NCBI GenBank assembly: GCA_018711685.1
Contig: DVHZ01000161.1
Coordinates: 1-32,068, forward strand
DNA: 32,068 nt
Direction: 5' to 3'
Origin: Candidatus Excrementavichristensenella intestinipullorum
Lineage (GTDB): Bacteria; Bacillota; Clostridia; Christensenellales; Aristaeellaceae
Below, piece by piece: positions 23,053-31,231 of the stretch (its first letter is position 1; every line of letters starts with the position of its first letter). The notes below the pieces were generated by a model that did not search any database, was not told the DNA's origin, and worked only from the letters and a program-made list of their open reading frames with translations. The position numbers and the translations under genes are program-made.

Positions 23053-23994
23053 TTGCGCATCGACCCTTTGTCGAAAGGAGAGGATTTCTCATGGGGGGGC
23101 ACCGCCGGCGGATCGCTGCGCCGCAGTCTGGTCAGGCGCAGGTTCCTGAACATGGGCTTCGTGGTTCCCGTGCTGGTCATCAACCTGGTCTTTTTCGTCT
23201 ATCCCCTCATCCGGGTCATCTACATGTCGCTGTTCAATTGGCAGCTGCTGGGCAACCAGAAGTTTATCGGCCTGACCAACTACCTGAACGCCTTTAAAGA
23301 CCAAACCTTTCTGAACTCCCTATGGTTTACCGCCCGGTATGCCCTGCTGGTCACCCCCATGCTGTTCCTGCTGGCCTTCGTGCTGGCGCTGCTGGTGAAC
23401 CACGCCATCAAGGGCATCGGCATTTTCCGCACCATATACTTCGCGCCGGTGGTCATTTCCATGACCAGCTGCAGCCTGATCTGGCTGTGGATCTACAACG
23501 ACCTGTACGGCGTGCTCAACTACATCCTTACCTCCTTGGGCCTGATTGAGAAGAACATCACCTGGATGAGCCAGGCCAGCACTTCCCTGCCCGCCGTGTG
23601 CTACATGATTACCTGGAAGATGGCCGGGTTCAACATGCTCATGCTGCTCTCCGCCATCCAGGGTATTGAGGACGACGTGTACGAGGCGGCGGCCATCGAC
23701 GGCGCCAGCGGTCCCGGCCGCTTCTTCCGCATCACCCTGCCCTTGATCCGCCAGAATATCGGCCTGGCCCTGGTGATCCCGGTGATTGGCTCGGTGCTGG
23801 CTTTTGAGCAGTTCCGCATTATGACCAAGGGCGGCCCCTCCTCCAGTACCTTGACGGCGGTGAACTACATGTACAACACCTCCTTCAAGTACTTCAAGTT
23901 CGGCTACGGCGCGGCGCTGTCCATGATTCTGCTGGTCATCCTGGGCCTGCTGAGCTACTTCCAGTTCAGAATTATGCGGGATCCCACGGAATGA
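23053..23994 (+). CDS. sugar ABC transporter permease, first subunit (start region possibly frameshifted)
   Basis: This is a carbohydrate-uptake permease of the MalF/UgpA type, up to 313 aa, with six hydrophobic helices from residue 34 on (MGFVVPVLVINLVFFVYPLI). The EAA loop is YEAAAIDGASGPGRFFRITLPLI. The best ribosome site and start, AAAGGAGAGG then ATG at 23091, is out of frame with the gene because seven Gs follow. With six Gs it would read MGGTAGGSLRRSLV in the correct frame. As it stands, translation would need TTG 23053 (AAGGAG 6 nt before) or ATG 23152 with a weak site. Downstream sequence is intact. The second permease starts 16 nt after the stop. Confidence 0.82.
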   Translation: MRIDPLSKGEDFSWGGTAGGSLRRSLVRRRFLNMGFVVPVLVINLVFFVYPLIRVIYMSLFNWQLLGNQKFIGLTNYLNAFKDQTFLNSLWFTARYALLVTPMLFLLAFVLALLVNHAIKGIGIFRTIYFAPVVISMTSCSLIWLWIYNDLYGVLNYILTSLGLIEKNITWMSQASTSLPAVCYMITWKMAGFNMLMLLSAIQGIEDDVYEAAAIDGASGPGRFFRITLPLIRQNIGLALVIPVIGSVLAFEQFRIMTKGGPSSSTLTAVNYMYNTSFKYFKFGYGAALSMILLVILGLLSYFQFRIMRDPTE

Positions 23995-24010
23995 GAAAGG
24001 AGGAACCACC

Positions 24011-24874
24011 GTGACCCAGACGCCGAAAATCAGCCGCCGCTCCCAGGTCACCCGGGGAAAAACCAGCATCATCATCGCCAACGTGCTCCTGGCGCTGATC
24101 TTCCTCATGCCCCTGTATTGGACCTTTATTTCCTCCTTGAAGGACAAAGTGGAGATCTACGCTGCGCCCCCCACCCTGGTGCCCCAGGCCGCCTCCTGGG
24201 ACAACTACGTCCGCCTGTTCACCACCCTGAACGGGGCTATGGTCGGGTATCTGAGAAATTCCCTGGTGGTGGACGGATGCACCATCGTCGCGGTAGCGGT
24301 AATCAGCACCCTGGCGGGCTTCGCCTTTTCCCGGCTGGAGCTCTTCGCCAAAAAGCTGTGGATGGCCCTGATCCTGTTCACCATGATGGTGCCCTTTCAG
24401 GCGCTGATGGTGCCCTTGTACAACACCATGTCCCAGCTCAAGCTGCTCAACAGCCTGGCTTGTATGGTGCTGATCTACACCACCTATCAGACCCCCTTCT
24501 GCGTGTACATGATGAAGAATTCCTTCGACATGATTCCCAAGGCCATGCAGGAGGCCGCCCACCTGGACGGTGCAGGCAGCTTCGACATCTTCCGGCGCAT
24601 CTACCTGCCCCTGGCCATGCCCGGGCTGGTCACCGCCATCGTCTATACCGCCTACACCACCTGGAACGACTACCTGATCGCCCTCACCTTCGGCGGCACC
24701 AATTGGAAGACCTTTAACGTGGGCATCGCCGACCTGGCGTTGCAGCCCGAAAGCGTGCTGGACTGGGGCGCCATGACGGCGGGCTCCATCGTGAGCCTGC
24801 TGCCCATCATGATCCTGTTCCTGTGCCTGCAAAAGTATTTTGTCAAGGGAATGATGAGCGGCGCGGTAAAGTAG
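24011..24874 (+). CDS. sugar ABC transporter permease, second subunit
   Basis: This 287-aa MalG/UgpE-type permease has six membrane helices (first near residues 22-40, NVLLALIFLMPLYWTFISSL). The EAA loop EAAHLDGAGSFDIFRRIYLPLAMPG contacts the shared ATPase. The GTG start at 24011 follows AAAGGAGGAACC. No ATPase gene is present in this locus, as is normal for such sugar transporters that borrow an MsmK-type ATPase encoded elsewhere. It probably imports an oligosaccharide containing L-arabinose, judged by the GH127 gene 20 nt downstream. Confidence 0.92.
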   Translation: MTQTPKISRRSQVTRGKTSIIIANVLLALIFLMPLYWTFISSLKDKVEIYAAPPTLVPQAASWDNYVRLFTTLNGAMVGYLRNSLVVDGCTIVAVAVISTLAGFAFSRLELFAKKLWMALILFTMMVPFQALMVPLYNTMSQLKLLNSLACMVLIYTTYQTPFCVYMMKNSFDMIPKAMQEAAHLDGAGSFDIFRRIYLPLAMPGLVTAIVYTAYTTWNDYLIALTFGGTNWKTFNVGIADLALQPESVLDWGAMTAGSIVSLLPIMILFLCLQKYFVKGMMSGAVK

Positions 24875-24894
24875 CGCCGAAAAGGAGGAAACGT

Positions 24895-26628
24895 ATGACC
24901 ATCCATCGCTTACTGCAGCGGCTGAGCCTGACCTGCGTCAAGCCGGAGGGCTGGCTGAAGGACCAGCTGCAAATCCAGATGAACGGCCTCAGCGGGCGGC
25001 TGTACAGCCTGTGGGACAGCGTGGGCAGCTATTCCGGCTGGCTGGGCGGCAGCGGTGAGAGTTGGGAGCGGGCCCCCTATTATCTGGACGGGCTCGTGCC
25101 TCTGGCCTACTATTTGGAGGATCGGGAAAAGATGGAGCTGTGCCGCCGCTTCATCGATTGGACGCTGGACAGCCAGGACCAAGATGGCAATTTCGGCCCC
25201 TATCCCACCAAGGCGGACTACTGGTCCCGCTACGTCATGCTCAAGGTGCTGGCCCAGTACCAGGAAATCACCGGGGATGAGCGGGTGCTGCCCTTCATGC
25301 TGCGCTATTTCGCCTACATCGCCCGGGCCATCGACCAGCGGCCCCTCACCGAATGGTCCAGCTTCCGTGTGCCGGACCTGCTGTGGTGCATGAAGTGGGC
25401 CTACGAGCTCACCGGCGATCCCCGCATTCCGGAGTGGGCCCGCAAGCTGGACGCCAACGCCTTTGACTGGGTGGACTACATGGCCTGCCTGCCCTTCCCC
25501 CGCCCGGCCAAGTTCTACATCAACTGGAAAAACCTGAGCCTGTTGGCCCATGCCCAGTTCGACCAAACCGTGCCCTTCCACGCCACCCATATCGTCAACG
25601 TCACCATGGGGGTAAAGCACCCGGCCATGCGCTACGCCTTTACCGGCGGCGAGGAAAACCGCGCCGCCATGTACCAGGGCCTGGAGGACCAAAAAAAATA
25701 CCACGGCGTGGTGTCCGGCTGCATCAACGGGGACGAGCACCTGGCGGGCAACGATCCCAATCAGGGCTCCGAGCTGTGCTCCGTAGTGGAGGGCATGTTC
25801 AGCCTGTCCTCTATGATGGAGGTTTTCGGCGACCCGGTGCTGGGCGACCACATGGAGCGGCTGGCCTTCAACGCCCTGCCCGCCACCATCAGCGAGGATT
25901 GGATGGGCCACCAGTACCTGCAGCAGGCCAACCAGGTGCGCTGCACCAACGAAAAGCGGCCCTGGTTCAACAACGGCCCCGACGCCAACACCTTCGGCCT
26001 GGAGCCCAACTTCGGCTGCTGCACCGCCAACATGCACCAGGGCTGGCCCAAGTTTGTGCAGGCGCTGTGGTACCGCCAGGAGGACGTGCTGGTCTGCATG
26101 GTGCTGGCCCCCAGCGCGGTGGATACCCCCCTGGCCGGGGGCAGGGCCCGGGTGCGGCTGCTCACCCAGTATCCCTTCCGGGATACCCTGACCTATCGGA
26201 TTGAGGAAGCGCCCGCCCAGGGGCTGTCCCTAAAAATCCGCGTGCCCGGCTGGTGCGCCTGCCCCCAGGTGAACGGGCGCCCGGTCCAGGCGGAGGGCAG
26301 CTTCATCCTGCTGAGCGGCCTGGCCGCCGGAACGGAAATCGCCCTTCAGCTGCCCATGGAGGTGCGCCAAAGCCACTGGTTCCGGGACAGCGTAGCGGTG
26401 GAGCGGGGCCCGCTGGTGTACGGCCTGGACATTCAGGAGCGCTGGGAGCCCTACCGCAGCGCCGCGGGGGTCCAGGACTATCAGGTATACGCCGATAGCC
26501 CCTGGAATTGGGCCTTGATCCAGGACGGCCAGGCCCAGGTGGAGGAGCGCCCGGTCACCGAAGTGCCCTTCTCCCATGCCGGAGCGCCGGTCGCCATCAC
26601 CCTGCCCGCCCGCCGCCTGGACAGCTGA
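24895..26628 (+). CDS. GH127 (DUF1680) beta-L-arabinofuranosidase-like glycosidase, interrupted by TGA
   Basis: This 577-aa cytoplasmic glycoside hydrolase has an (alpha/alpha)6 barrel followed by beta-domains. The zinc-cysteine active site of GH127 is visible: ExC in GSELCSVVEG near residue 293 and the Cys pair in NFGCCTANMHQGWPKF near 372. Such enzymes release L-arabinofuranose by a cysteine nucleophile. The ATG has AAAGGAGG 6 nt upstream. The TGA at 26626 is followed in frame by about 43 more codons that continue the family C-terminus (SPV...VRLIPFGCTRLRI). The expected residue at the stop is Trp (TGG). The protein made is therefore probably missing its last beta-strands. It belongs to the sugar-transport operon. 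Confidence 0.88.
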   Translation: MTIHRLLQRLSLTCVKPEGWLKDQLQIQMNGLSGRLYSLWDSVGSYSGWLGGSGESWERAPYYLDGLVPLAYYLEDREKMELCRRFIDWTLDSQDQDGNFGPYPTKADYWSRYVMLKVLAQYQEITGDERVLPFMLRYFAYIARAIDQRPLTEWSSFRVPDLLWCMKWAYELTGDPRIPEWARKLDANAFDWVDYMACLPFPRPAKFYINWKNLSLLAHAQFDQTVPFHATHIVNVTMGVKHPAMRYAFTGGEENRAAMYQGLEDQKKYHGVVSGCINGDEHLAGNDPNQGSELCSVVEGMFSLSSMMEVFGDPVLGDHMERLAFNALPATISEDWMGHQYLQQANQVRCTNEKRPWFNNGPDANTFGLEPNFGCCTANMHQGWPKFVQALWYRQEDVLVCMVLAPSAVDTPLAGGRARVRLLTQYPFRDTLTYRIEEAPAQGLSLKIRVPGWCACPQVNGRPVQAEGSFILLSGLAAGTEIALQLPMEVRQSHWFRDSVAVERGPLVYGLDIQERWEPYRSAAGVQDYQVYADSPWNWALIQDGQAQVEERPVTEVPFSHAGAPVAITLPARRLDS

Positions 26629-26760
26629 CAGATGGAGGGCGGCAACGCGGCCGTCCTGCCCCATAGCCCGGTATCCTGCGGCGCGCCCCAACAACCGGTG
26701 CGGCTGATCCCCTTCGGCTGCACCCGCCTGCGCATCGCCCAATTCCCCTGGTGCCTGTGA
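26629..26760 (+). pseudogene. detached C-terminal tail of the GH127 gene
   Basis: Directly after the TGA, the same frame reads QMEGGNAAVLPHSPV, then VRLIPFGCTRLRIAQFP, and stops at 26760. This is the usual ending of DUF1680 proteins. There is no ribosome site or separate start, so it is the remainder of the upstream gene, reached only by read-through or after reversion. Confidence 0.7.
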
Positions 26761-26772
26761 CCCCACCCCCCC

Positions 26773-26802
26773 AAGGGCCGCCCTATCTACCGGGCGGCCC
26801 TT
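26773..26802 (+). terminator. hairpin after the sugar operon
   Basis: An 11-bp perfect stem (26773-26783 with 26792-26802) has an 8-nt loop. It begins 12 nt after the end of the GH127 frame. The T-run is short. The rest of the gap to 26999 is A/T-richer and presumably holds the pyruvate kinase promoter; a TTGGAG at 26951 and GATAAA at 26972 are the only weak candidates. Confidence 0.6.
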
Positions 26803-26999
26803 GCCTTTGCCTTCCAGCCCGGCGGCAGGGTCTCCCCTCCCCCGCTTCCCCGAACCTCCAGGCCTTCCCCCATCCGCCATCGCCTCCGGGCCCTCGTTTC
26901 ACCGCTTCTGAATATCCTCTTTATGTCAAATTAACCCATATTCCCTCTATTTGGAGTCCCGTTTATTGTAGGATAAAAGATGGAAGGGAGTGACCCTCA

Positions 27000-28421
27000 A
27001 TGCGCAAGACCAAGATCATCTGCACCATAGGCCCCGCCTCCAGCTCCGCCGAGGTGATGCGGGCCATGATGCAGGCGGGCATGAACGCCGCCCGCTTCAA
27101 CTTCTCCCACGGCACCCACGAATCCCATCTGGCGGTGTACCGCACCCTGGTGGCGGTGCGCAACGAGCTGCACCTGCCCATGCCCGCCATTCTGGATACC
27201 CGGGGGCCGGAAATCAGGCTGTGCTGCTTTGAAAACGGCGGCGCGGACCTGGTGGACGGCCAGGAATTTACCCTGACCACCGAGGAGGTCCAGGGCACCA
27301 GCCGGCGCGCCAGCGTCACCTATAAAAACCTGCACAAGGACTTAAAGCCGGGGGCCCGGGTGCTGCTGGACGACGGGCTCATCGGGCTGCGGGTGCAGTC
27401 GGTGAAGGGGCGGGAGATCCACTGCCAGGTGGAGTGGGGCGGCCACGTGTCCGACCACAAGGGCATCAACCTGCCCGACACCCGCTTCTCCATGCCCTAC
27501 GTGAGCCAGGCGGACTACGAGGACATCCTCTTCGGCATCCGCACCGGGTTCGATGTCATCGCCGCCTCCTTCGTGCGCACCAAGGAGGATGTGCTGGAAA
27601 TCCGGCGCATTTTGAAGGAGAACGGCGGCGGCCATATCCGCATCATGGCCAAGATTGAAAACGCCGAGGGCGTGGAACATCTGGACGAGATCATCCAGGT
27701 GGCCGACGCGCTGATGGTGGCCCGGGGCGACATGGGCGTGGAGATCGCCCTGGAGGAGATTCCCATCATGCAAAAGCGCATGATCCGGGCTGGGTATACG
27801 GCGGGCCTCCCCGTGGTCACCGCCACCCAGATGCTGGACAGCATGATCTCCCATCCCCGCCCCACCCGGGCGGAAACCACCGACGTGGCCAACGCCATCT
27901 ACGACGGCACCAGCTGCATTATGCTCTCCGGCGAGACGGCCAACGGCAAGTACCCGGTGGAGGCGGTGCGCATCATGGCCACCATCGCCGAACGGGCCGA
28001 GCGGGACATCAACTACCGCAAGCGCTTTTTCGAGCGCTCCCAGCAGGAGCAGGCCCACGACGTCACCGACGCCATCTCCCTGGCCACCTGCCTCACCGCC
28101 TATAACCTGGGCGCTTCGGCCATCATCACCGTCACCAAGTACGGCACCACCGCCCGGATGATCAGCCGCTTCCGGGCCGATATCCCCATCATCGGCTGTA
28201 CCCCCGACGCCAGCACCATGCGCCAGCTGGCCCTGTCCTGGGGCGTCACCCCCCTGGCGGTGGGCGAGGAACACGTAACCGACGTGCTCATCGACCACGC
28301 CGTGAACGCGGCCAAACAGGCGGGCCTGGTCAAGGCTGGAGACCTGGTGGTGCTCACCGCCGGCGTGCCCTTGGGCCGCTCCGGCACCACCAACCTGATC
28401 AAGGTACACCGGGTGGAATGA
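27000..28421 (+). CDS. pyk: pyruvate kinase
   Basis: This 473-aa enzyme transfers phosphate from phosphoenolpyruvate to ADP, the last step of glycolysis. The N-terminal motif is KTKIICTIGPASSSAEV, with MNAARFNFSHGT and DTRGPEIRL after it. The catalytic segment is IMAKIENAEGVEHLDEII...ARGDMGVEI. The loop TATQMLDSMISHPRPTRAETTDVANAIYDG is complete. The C-terminal domain is the short form without a PEP-utiliser extension. The ATG is preceded by GGAAGGGAG. It is a single-gene unit ending in a 17-bp terminator stem. Together with the PPi-phosphofructokinase it marks active glycolysis. Confidence 0.96.
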   Translation: MRKTKIICTIGPASSSAEVMRAMMQAGMNAARFNFSHGTHESHLAVYRTLVAVRNELHLPMPAILDTRGPEIRLCCFENGGADLVDGQEFTLTTEEVQGTSRRASVTYKNLHKDLKPGARVLLDDGLIGLRVQSVKGREIHCQVEWGGHVSDHKGINLPDTRFSMPYVSQADYEDILFGIRTGFDVIAASFVRTKEDVLEIRRILKENGGGHIRIMAKIENAEGVEHLDEIIQVADALMVARGDMGVEIALEEIPIMQKRMIRAGYTAGLPVVTATQMLDSMISHPRPTRAETTDVANAIYDGTSCIMLSGETANGKYPVEAVRIMATIAERAERDINYRKRFFERSQQEQAHDVTDAISLATCLTAYNLGASAIITVTKYGTTARMISRFRADIPIIGCTPDASTMRQLALSWGVTPLAVGEEHVTDVLIDHAVNAAKQAGLVKAGDLVVLTAGVPLGRSGTTNLIKVHRVE

Positions 28422-28438
28422 CCCCCTTCCCCCCACCT

Positions 28439-28484
28439 CGCCGGGCCCCTTTCCCCCCATGGGAAAGGGGCCCGGCGGCTTTTC
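28439..28484 (+). terminator. strong terminator of pyruvate kinase
   Basis: A 17-bp perfect stem (28439-28455 with 28461-28477) with a 5-nt loop is followed by TTTT at 28480-28483. Confidence 0.9.
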
Positions 28485-28539
28485 GCCCTATGGCGGGCGG
28501 GTTGCCATCCCCGCTTCCGCAGTCCGGCGCTTTTGGGGC

Positions 28540-28568
28540 TTGACATGGCGCCCCGTCTCCATTATAAT
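28540..28568 (+). promoter_or_regulatory. consensus promoter of the TetR-ABC operon
   Basis: Perfect TTGACA (28540-28545) and perfect TATAAT (28563-28568) are spaced by 17 nt. This is the strongest promoter in the window and would need a repressor to be held down. Confidence 0.92.
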
Positions 28569-28569
28569 A

Positions 28570-28597
28570 AAAACAAACGTTTTAAAACATCCGTTTT
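28570..28597. promoter_or_regulatory. 28-bp dyad operator next to the TetR promoter
   Basis: The centre GTTTTAAAAC (28579-28588) is a perfect palindrome. AAAAC (28570-28574) and GTTTT (28593-28597) mirror each other at the outer ends. It begins 1 nt after the -10 box, so a dimeric repressor bound here would block initiation. The TetR-family gene just downstream is the obvious ligand-controlled binder. Confidence 0.75.
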
Positions 28598-28621
28598 AGT
28601 AATGCGCAGGGAGGGATGCCG

Positions 28622-29224
28622 ATGCCGCCGCGGGCGAAGTTTTCCCGGGAGGAGGTCATCCAGGGGGCTTTGGACCTGGTGCGCCGGGAGGGGATGGAGG
28701 GGCTCACCGCCAGGGGGCTGGCGGCGGCCCTGGGCAGCTCTCCCCGGCCCATCTTCACCCTCTTCGAGGGCATGGAGGAAGTGTGCCGGGAGGTCATCCG
28801 GGCGGCCCAAAAACTGTACCAGGGTTATTTGGACCGGGAGATGGGCAGCGGGGCATATCCCCCCTACAAGGCCAGCGGCATGGGGTATATCCGCTTCGCC
28901 CAGGAAGAAAAAAAGCTGTTCAAGCTGCTGTTCATGCGGGACCGCTCCGCAGAGGTGATCGAGGAGAACCGGGAGGAAATCCGGCCCCTGCTGGAGCTGA
29001 TCCAGGACAAGCTGGGGGTGGACGAGGACCAGGCTTTTTTGTTTCACCTGGAGATGTGGATATACGTCCACGGCATCGCCACCATGCTGGCCACCCATTA
29101 TCTTGCCCTGGAACCCGGGTTTATCAGCCAGGTGCTCACCGACGCCTTTGAGGGGCTGCGGATGCGCTGGCTGCAGCGGGGCAAGGCGCCTGGCGCCGCC
29201 GCCCCGGAAAAGGAGGAGGGATAG
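28622..29224 (+). CDS. TetR-family transcriptional regulator
   Basis: This 200-aa repressor has an N-terminal HTH of the TetR type (residues about 8-52: FSREEVIQGALDLVRREG, LTARGLAAALGSSPRPIFTLF). An alpha-helical ligand domain follows, similar to the WHG/TetR C-terminal type. ATG 28622 was chosen because GGGAGGG ends 6 nt upstream; the ATG at 28616 touches that site. It is first in an operon with an ABC ATPase and a permease, starting 4 nt and 0 nt later. It is probably autoregulated through the dyad at 28570-28597, and an exported or toxic compound would relieve repression. The ligand is unknown. Confidence 0.9.
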   Translation: MPPRAKFSREEVIQGALDLVRREGMEGLTARGLAAALGSSPRPIFTLFEGMEEVCREVIRAAQKLYQGYLDREMGSGAYPPYKASGMGYIRFAQEEKKLFKLLFMRDRSAEVIEENREEIRPLLELIQDKLGVDEDQAFLFHLEMWIYVHGIATMLATHYLALEPGFISQVLTDAFEGLRMRWLQRGKAPGAAAPEKEEG

Positions 29225-29227
29225 TCC

Positions 29228-29956
29228 ATGGATGCGGTGCGGATCGAGGGATTGACCAAGCGGTACAAGGGCATCACCGCAGTAGACCATCTGAGCCTGA
29301 CCATTGCCCAGGGAGAGCTGTTCTCCCTGCTGGGGGTCAACGGCGCGGGCAAGACCACCACCATCAAGATGCTCTGCTGTCTCACCGCCCCCAGCGGCGG
29401 CGACGCATTTCTGCTGGGTCATAGCGTAATGTCCGACGGGGCGGGGGTAAAGGGGGTCATCGGGGTATCCCCTCAGGAGACGGCGGTAGCCCCCGGCCTG
29501 ACCGCCCGGGAAAACCTGGACCTGATGTGCGGGGTCCACGCCCTGCCCAAGGCGGTCCGGGCGGCGCGCCGTGCGGAGCTGGCCCAGCTCCTGGGGCTGG
29601 AAAGCGTTCTGGACCGGCGGGCGGGCAAGCTGTCGGGGGGATGGCAGCGCAGGCTGAGCATCGCCATGGCCCTGGTCAGTCATCCCCAAATCTTGTTCCT
29701 GGACGAGCCCACCCTGGGCCTGGACGTGCTGGCCCGGGGCGACTTGTGGGCGGTGATTCGCGCCCTAAAGGGCAGGGTCACCGTGATCCTCACCACCCAC
29801 TACATGGAAGAGGCCCAGGCCCTGTCCGACCGGGTGGGCATCCTCCAGGAGGGCCGGCTGGCGGCGGTGGGCTCCCCGGAGGCGCTGAAAAGGCAGGCCG
29901 GTACCGACAACTTTGAGGAGGCCTTCGTGGCGCTGGTAAGGGGGGCGAAAAGATGA
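29228..29956 (+). CDS. ABC transporter ATP-binding protein (drug-export type)
   Basis: This 242-aa ATPase has Walker A GVNGAGKTTT near residues 37-46, a Q-loop with GVSPQET, the signature LSGGWQRRLSIAMA, Walker B ILFLDEPTLGLD and the switch TTHYMEEA. The arrangement is of the DrrA/CcmA-like multidrug exporter group. GGAGGAGGG before the ATG (29228) overlaps the end of the TetR gene. Its stop overlaps the permease start as ATGA (29953-29956). Together they form a two-component efflux pump under TetR control. The substrate cannot be read from sequence. Confidence 0.93.
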   Translation: MDAVRIEGLTKRYKGITAVDHLSLTIAQGELFSLLGVNGAGKTTTIKMLCCLTAPSGGDAFLLGHSVMSDGAGVKGVIGVSPQETAVAPGLTARENLDLMCGVHALPKAVRAARRAELAQLLGLESVLDRRAGKLSGGWQRRLSIAMALVSHPQILFLDEPTLGLDVLARGDLWAVIRALKGRVTVILTTHYMEEAQALSDRVGILQEGRLAAVGSPEALKRQAGTDNFEEAFVALVRGAKR

Positions 29957-30684
29957 AGATGGCGGCTTTCGGCCTCCGCAACGCCAAGGAAATCCTCCGG
30001 GACCCCCTGACCCTGGCCTTCAGCCTGGGCTTTCCCCTGGCGCTTCTGCTGCTGTTCAGCGCCATTGCGGCCAATGCCCCGGCGGCGCCGTTTGAGCTGT
30101 CCCGGCTGACCCCCGGCATCGCCGTGTTCGGCCTTTCCTTCATGACCCTGTTTTCGGCCACCCTGATCGCCAAGGACCGGGAAAGCGCCCTGCTCCAGCG
30201 GCTGTATACCACGCCCCTGACCGGCATGGATTTTATCCTGGGCTACGCCCTGCCCATCCTGCCCATGGCGGTGGGGCAAAGCCTGGTCTGCTATCTGGCG
30301 GCCCTGGCCTTGGGGCTTCCCTTTACGGCGGGTATGCTGTGGGCGGCAGCCTTCATCCTGCCCATCTCCCTGCTGTACGTGGCCCTGGGCCTGCTCTGTG
30401 GCAGCGTCCTCAACGTAAAGCAGGTGGGCGGGGTGTGCGGCGCACTGTTCACCAACCTGTCGGCCTGGCTGTCAGGCGCTTGGTTCGACCTGGACTTGGT
30501 GGGCGGCACCTTTCAGCGGGCAGCCTATGCCCTGCCCTTCGTCCACGCGGTGGAGCTGGAGCGGGCCCTGCTGGAGGGGCGCTGGGCCCTTGTCCCCGCC
30601 CATTTAGCCTGGGTAGCCGGCTACGCCCTGGCCGCCGCCGCAGCAGCTGTGCTGCTGTTTTTGCGGCAGATGCGCCGGCAGTAG
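29953..30684 (+). CDS. ABC-2-type transporter permease (drug-export type)
   Basis: This 243-aa membrane protein has about six helices: LAFSLGFPLALLLLFSAI near residue 25, then IAVFGLSFMTLFSATLI, GYALPILPMAVGQSLVC, LWAAAFILPISLLYVALGL and a final AGYALAAAAAAVLLFL. It has the ABC-2 pattern with an amphipathic start (MKMAAFGLRNAKEILRDPLT). Its ATG overlaps the ATPase stop by 4 nt. It is the last gene of the TetR operon. No terminator with a T-run is evident before the next promoter at 30735. Confidence 0.9.
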   Translation: MKMAAFGLRNAKEILRDPLTLAFSLGFPLALLLLFSAIAANAPAAPFELSRLTPGIAVFGLSFMTLFSATLIAKDRESALLQRLYTTPLTGMDFILGYALPILPMAVGQSLVCYLAALALGLPFTAGMLWAAAFILPISLLYVALGLLCGSVLNVKQVGGVCGALFTNLSAWLSGAWFDLDLVGGTFQRAAYALPFVHAVELERALLEGRWALVPAHLAWVAGYALAAAAAAVLLFLRQMRRQ

Positions 30685-30734
30685 GCCCGGCGTACATCTT
30701 GCCCCCTTCCAGGCGCCGCTTGGGGGGAAAGGCG

Positions 30735-30764
30735 TTGCGCCGCGACCCCGCGATTTGCTATGAT
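30735..30764 (+). promoter_or_regulatory. promoter of the LytTR-DUF3021 pair
   Basis: TTGCGC (30735-30740) and TATGAT (30759-30764) are spaced by 18 nt, with TG before the -10 (extended type). The start would lie about 16 nt before the LytTR gene. Confidence 0.6.
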
Positions 30765-30786
30765 AACCGTGAAGGGAGGCGCCGCC

Positions 30787-31227
30787 ATGGAGATCCTGGT
30801 AGAGCACCGGCCCGGCAGTGTGCGGGTCATCGTCCAGGGGCCGAAGGACAGCGCCCAGCTCATGCGGGTGCTGGCCCTGCTGCGGGCGGACGGGCAAAAG
30901 CTGTGGGTCTGGGACGAGGAACGCGCCTGCGTCGCCCTCTCCCCCAGGGAGGTGGTGTGGGCCGAAATGGTGGAGGGCAAGGTGTTCGCCTATACCGCCG
31001 CCGCCATCTACCAGACAGCTCTGACCCTGGGAGAATTGGGCAGCCGGTGGGAGGACCCGGGGCTGTTCCGGTGCGCCAAGTCTGCGGTGATCAACCTAAA
31101 CGCAGTCCGTTCCCTGCGCGCCTGCCGGGGCGGACGCATCGAGGCGCTGCTCACCACCGGCGAAAAGGTGCTGATCTCCAGAAGATACGCGCCCCTTCTG
31201 CGGGAACGCATTCAAGAGGGAGGTTGA
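30787..31227 (+). CDS. LytTR-domain DNA-binding regulator
   Basis: This 146-aa protein has a short N-terminal beta-alpha segment (MEILVEHRPGSVRVIVQGPK) and a C-terminal LytTR domain: LSPREVVWAEMVEGKVFAYT, then FRCAKSAVINLNAVRSLRACRGGRIEALLTTGEKVLISRRYAPLLRERI. The conserved INLNxV and SRRYxxxL pieces are DNA-binding-domain marks. ATG 30787 has GGGAGG 7 nt upstream; an earlier ATG at 30760 lies inside the promoter. It is followed 4 nt later by a DUF3021 membrane protein. Such LytTR regulatory pairs are known in which the membrane partner restrains the activator. Its targets are unknown, but the ABC genes beside it are candidates. Confidence 0.9.
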   Translation: MEILVEHRPGSVRVIVQGPKDSAQLMRVLALLRADGQKLWVWDEERACVALSPREVVWAEMVEGKVFAYTAAAIYQTALTLGELGSRWEDPGLFRCAKSAVINLNAVRSLRACRGGRIEALLTTGEKVLISRRYAPLLRERIQEGG

Positions 31228-31231
31228 ACCG

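Noticed and set aside
26626-26628. Selenocysteine or a reassigned TGA codon in the GH127 gene
   Set aside because: Other genes in the window end with TGA, the expected residue is Trp rather than Cys, and no convincing SECIS-like stem was seen after it.
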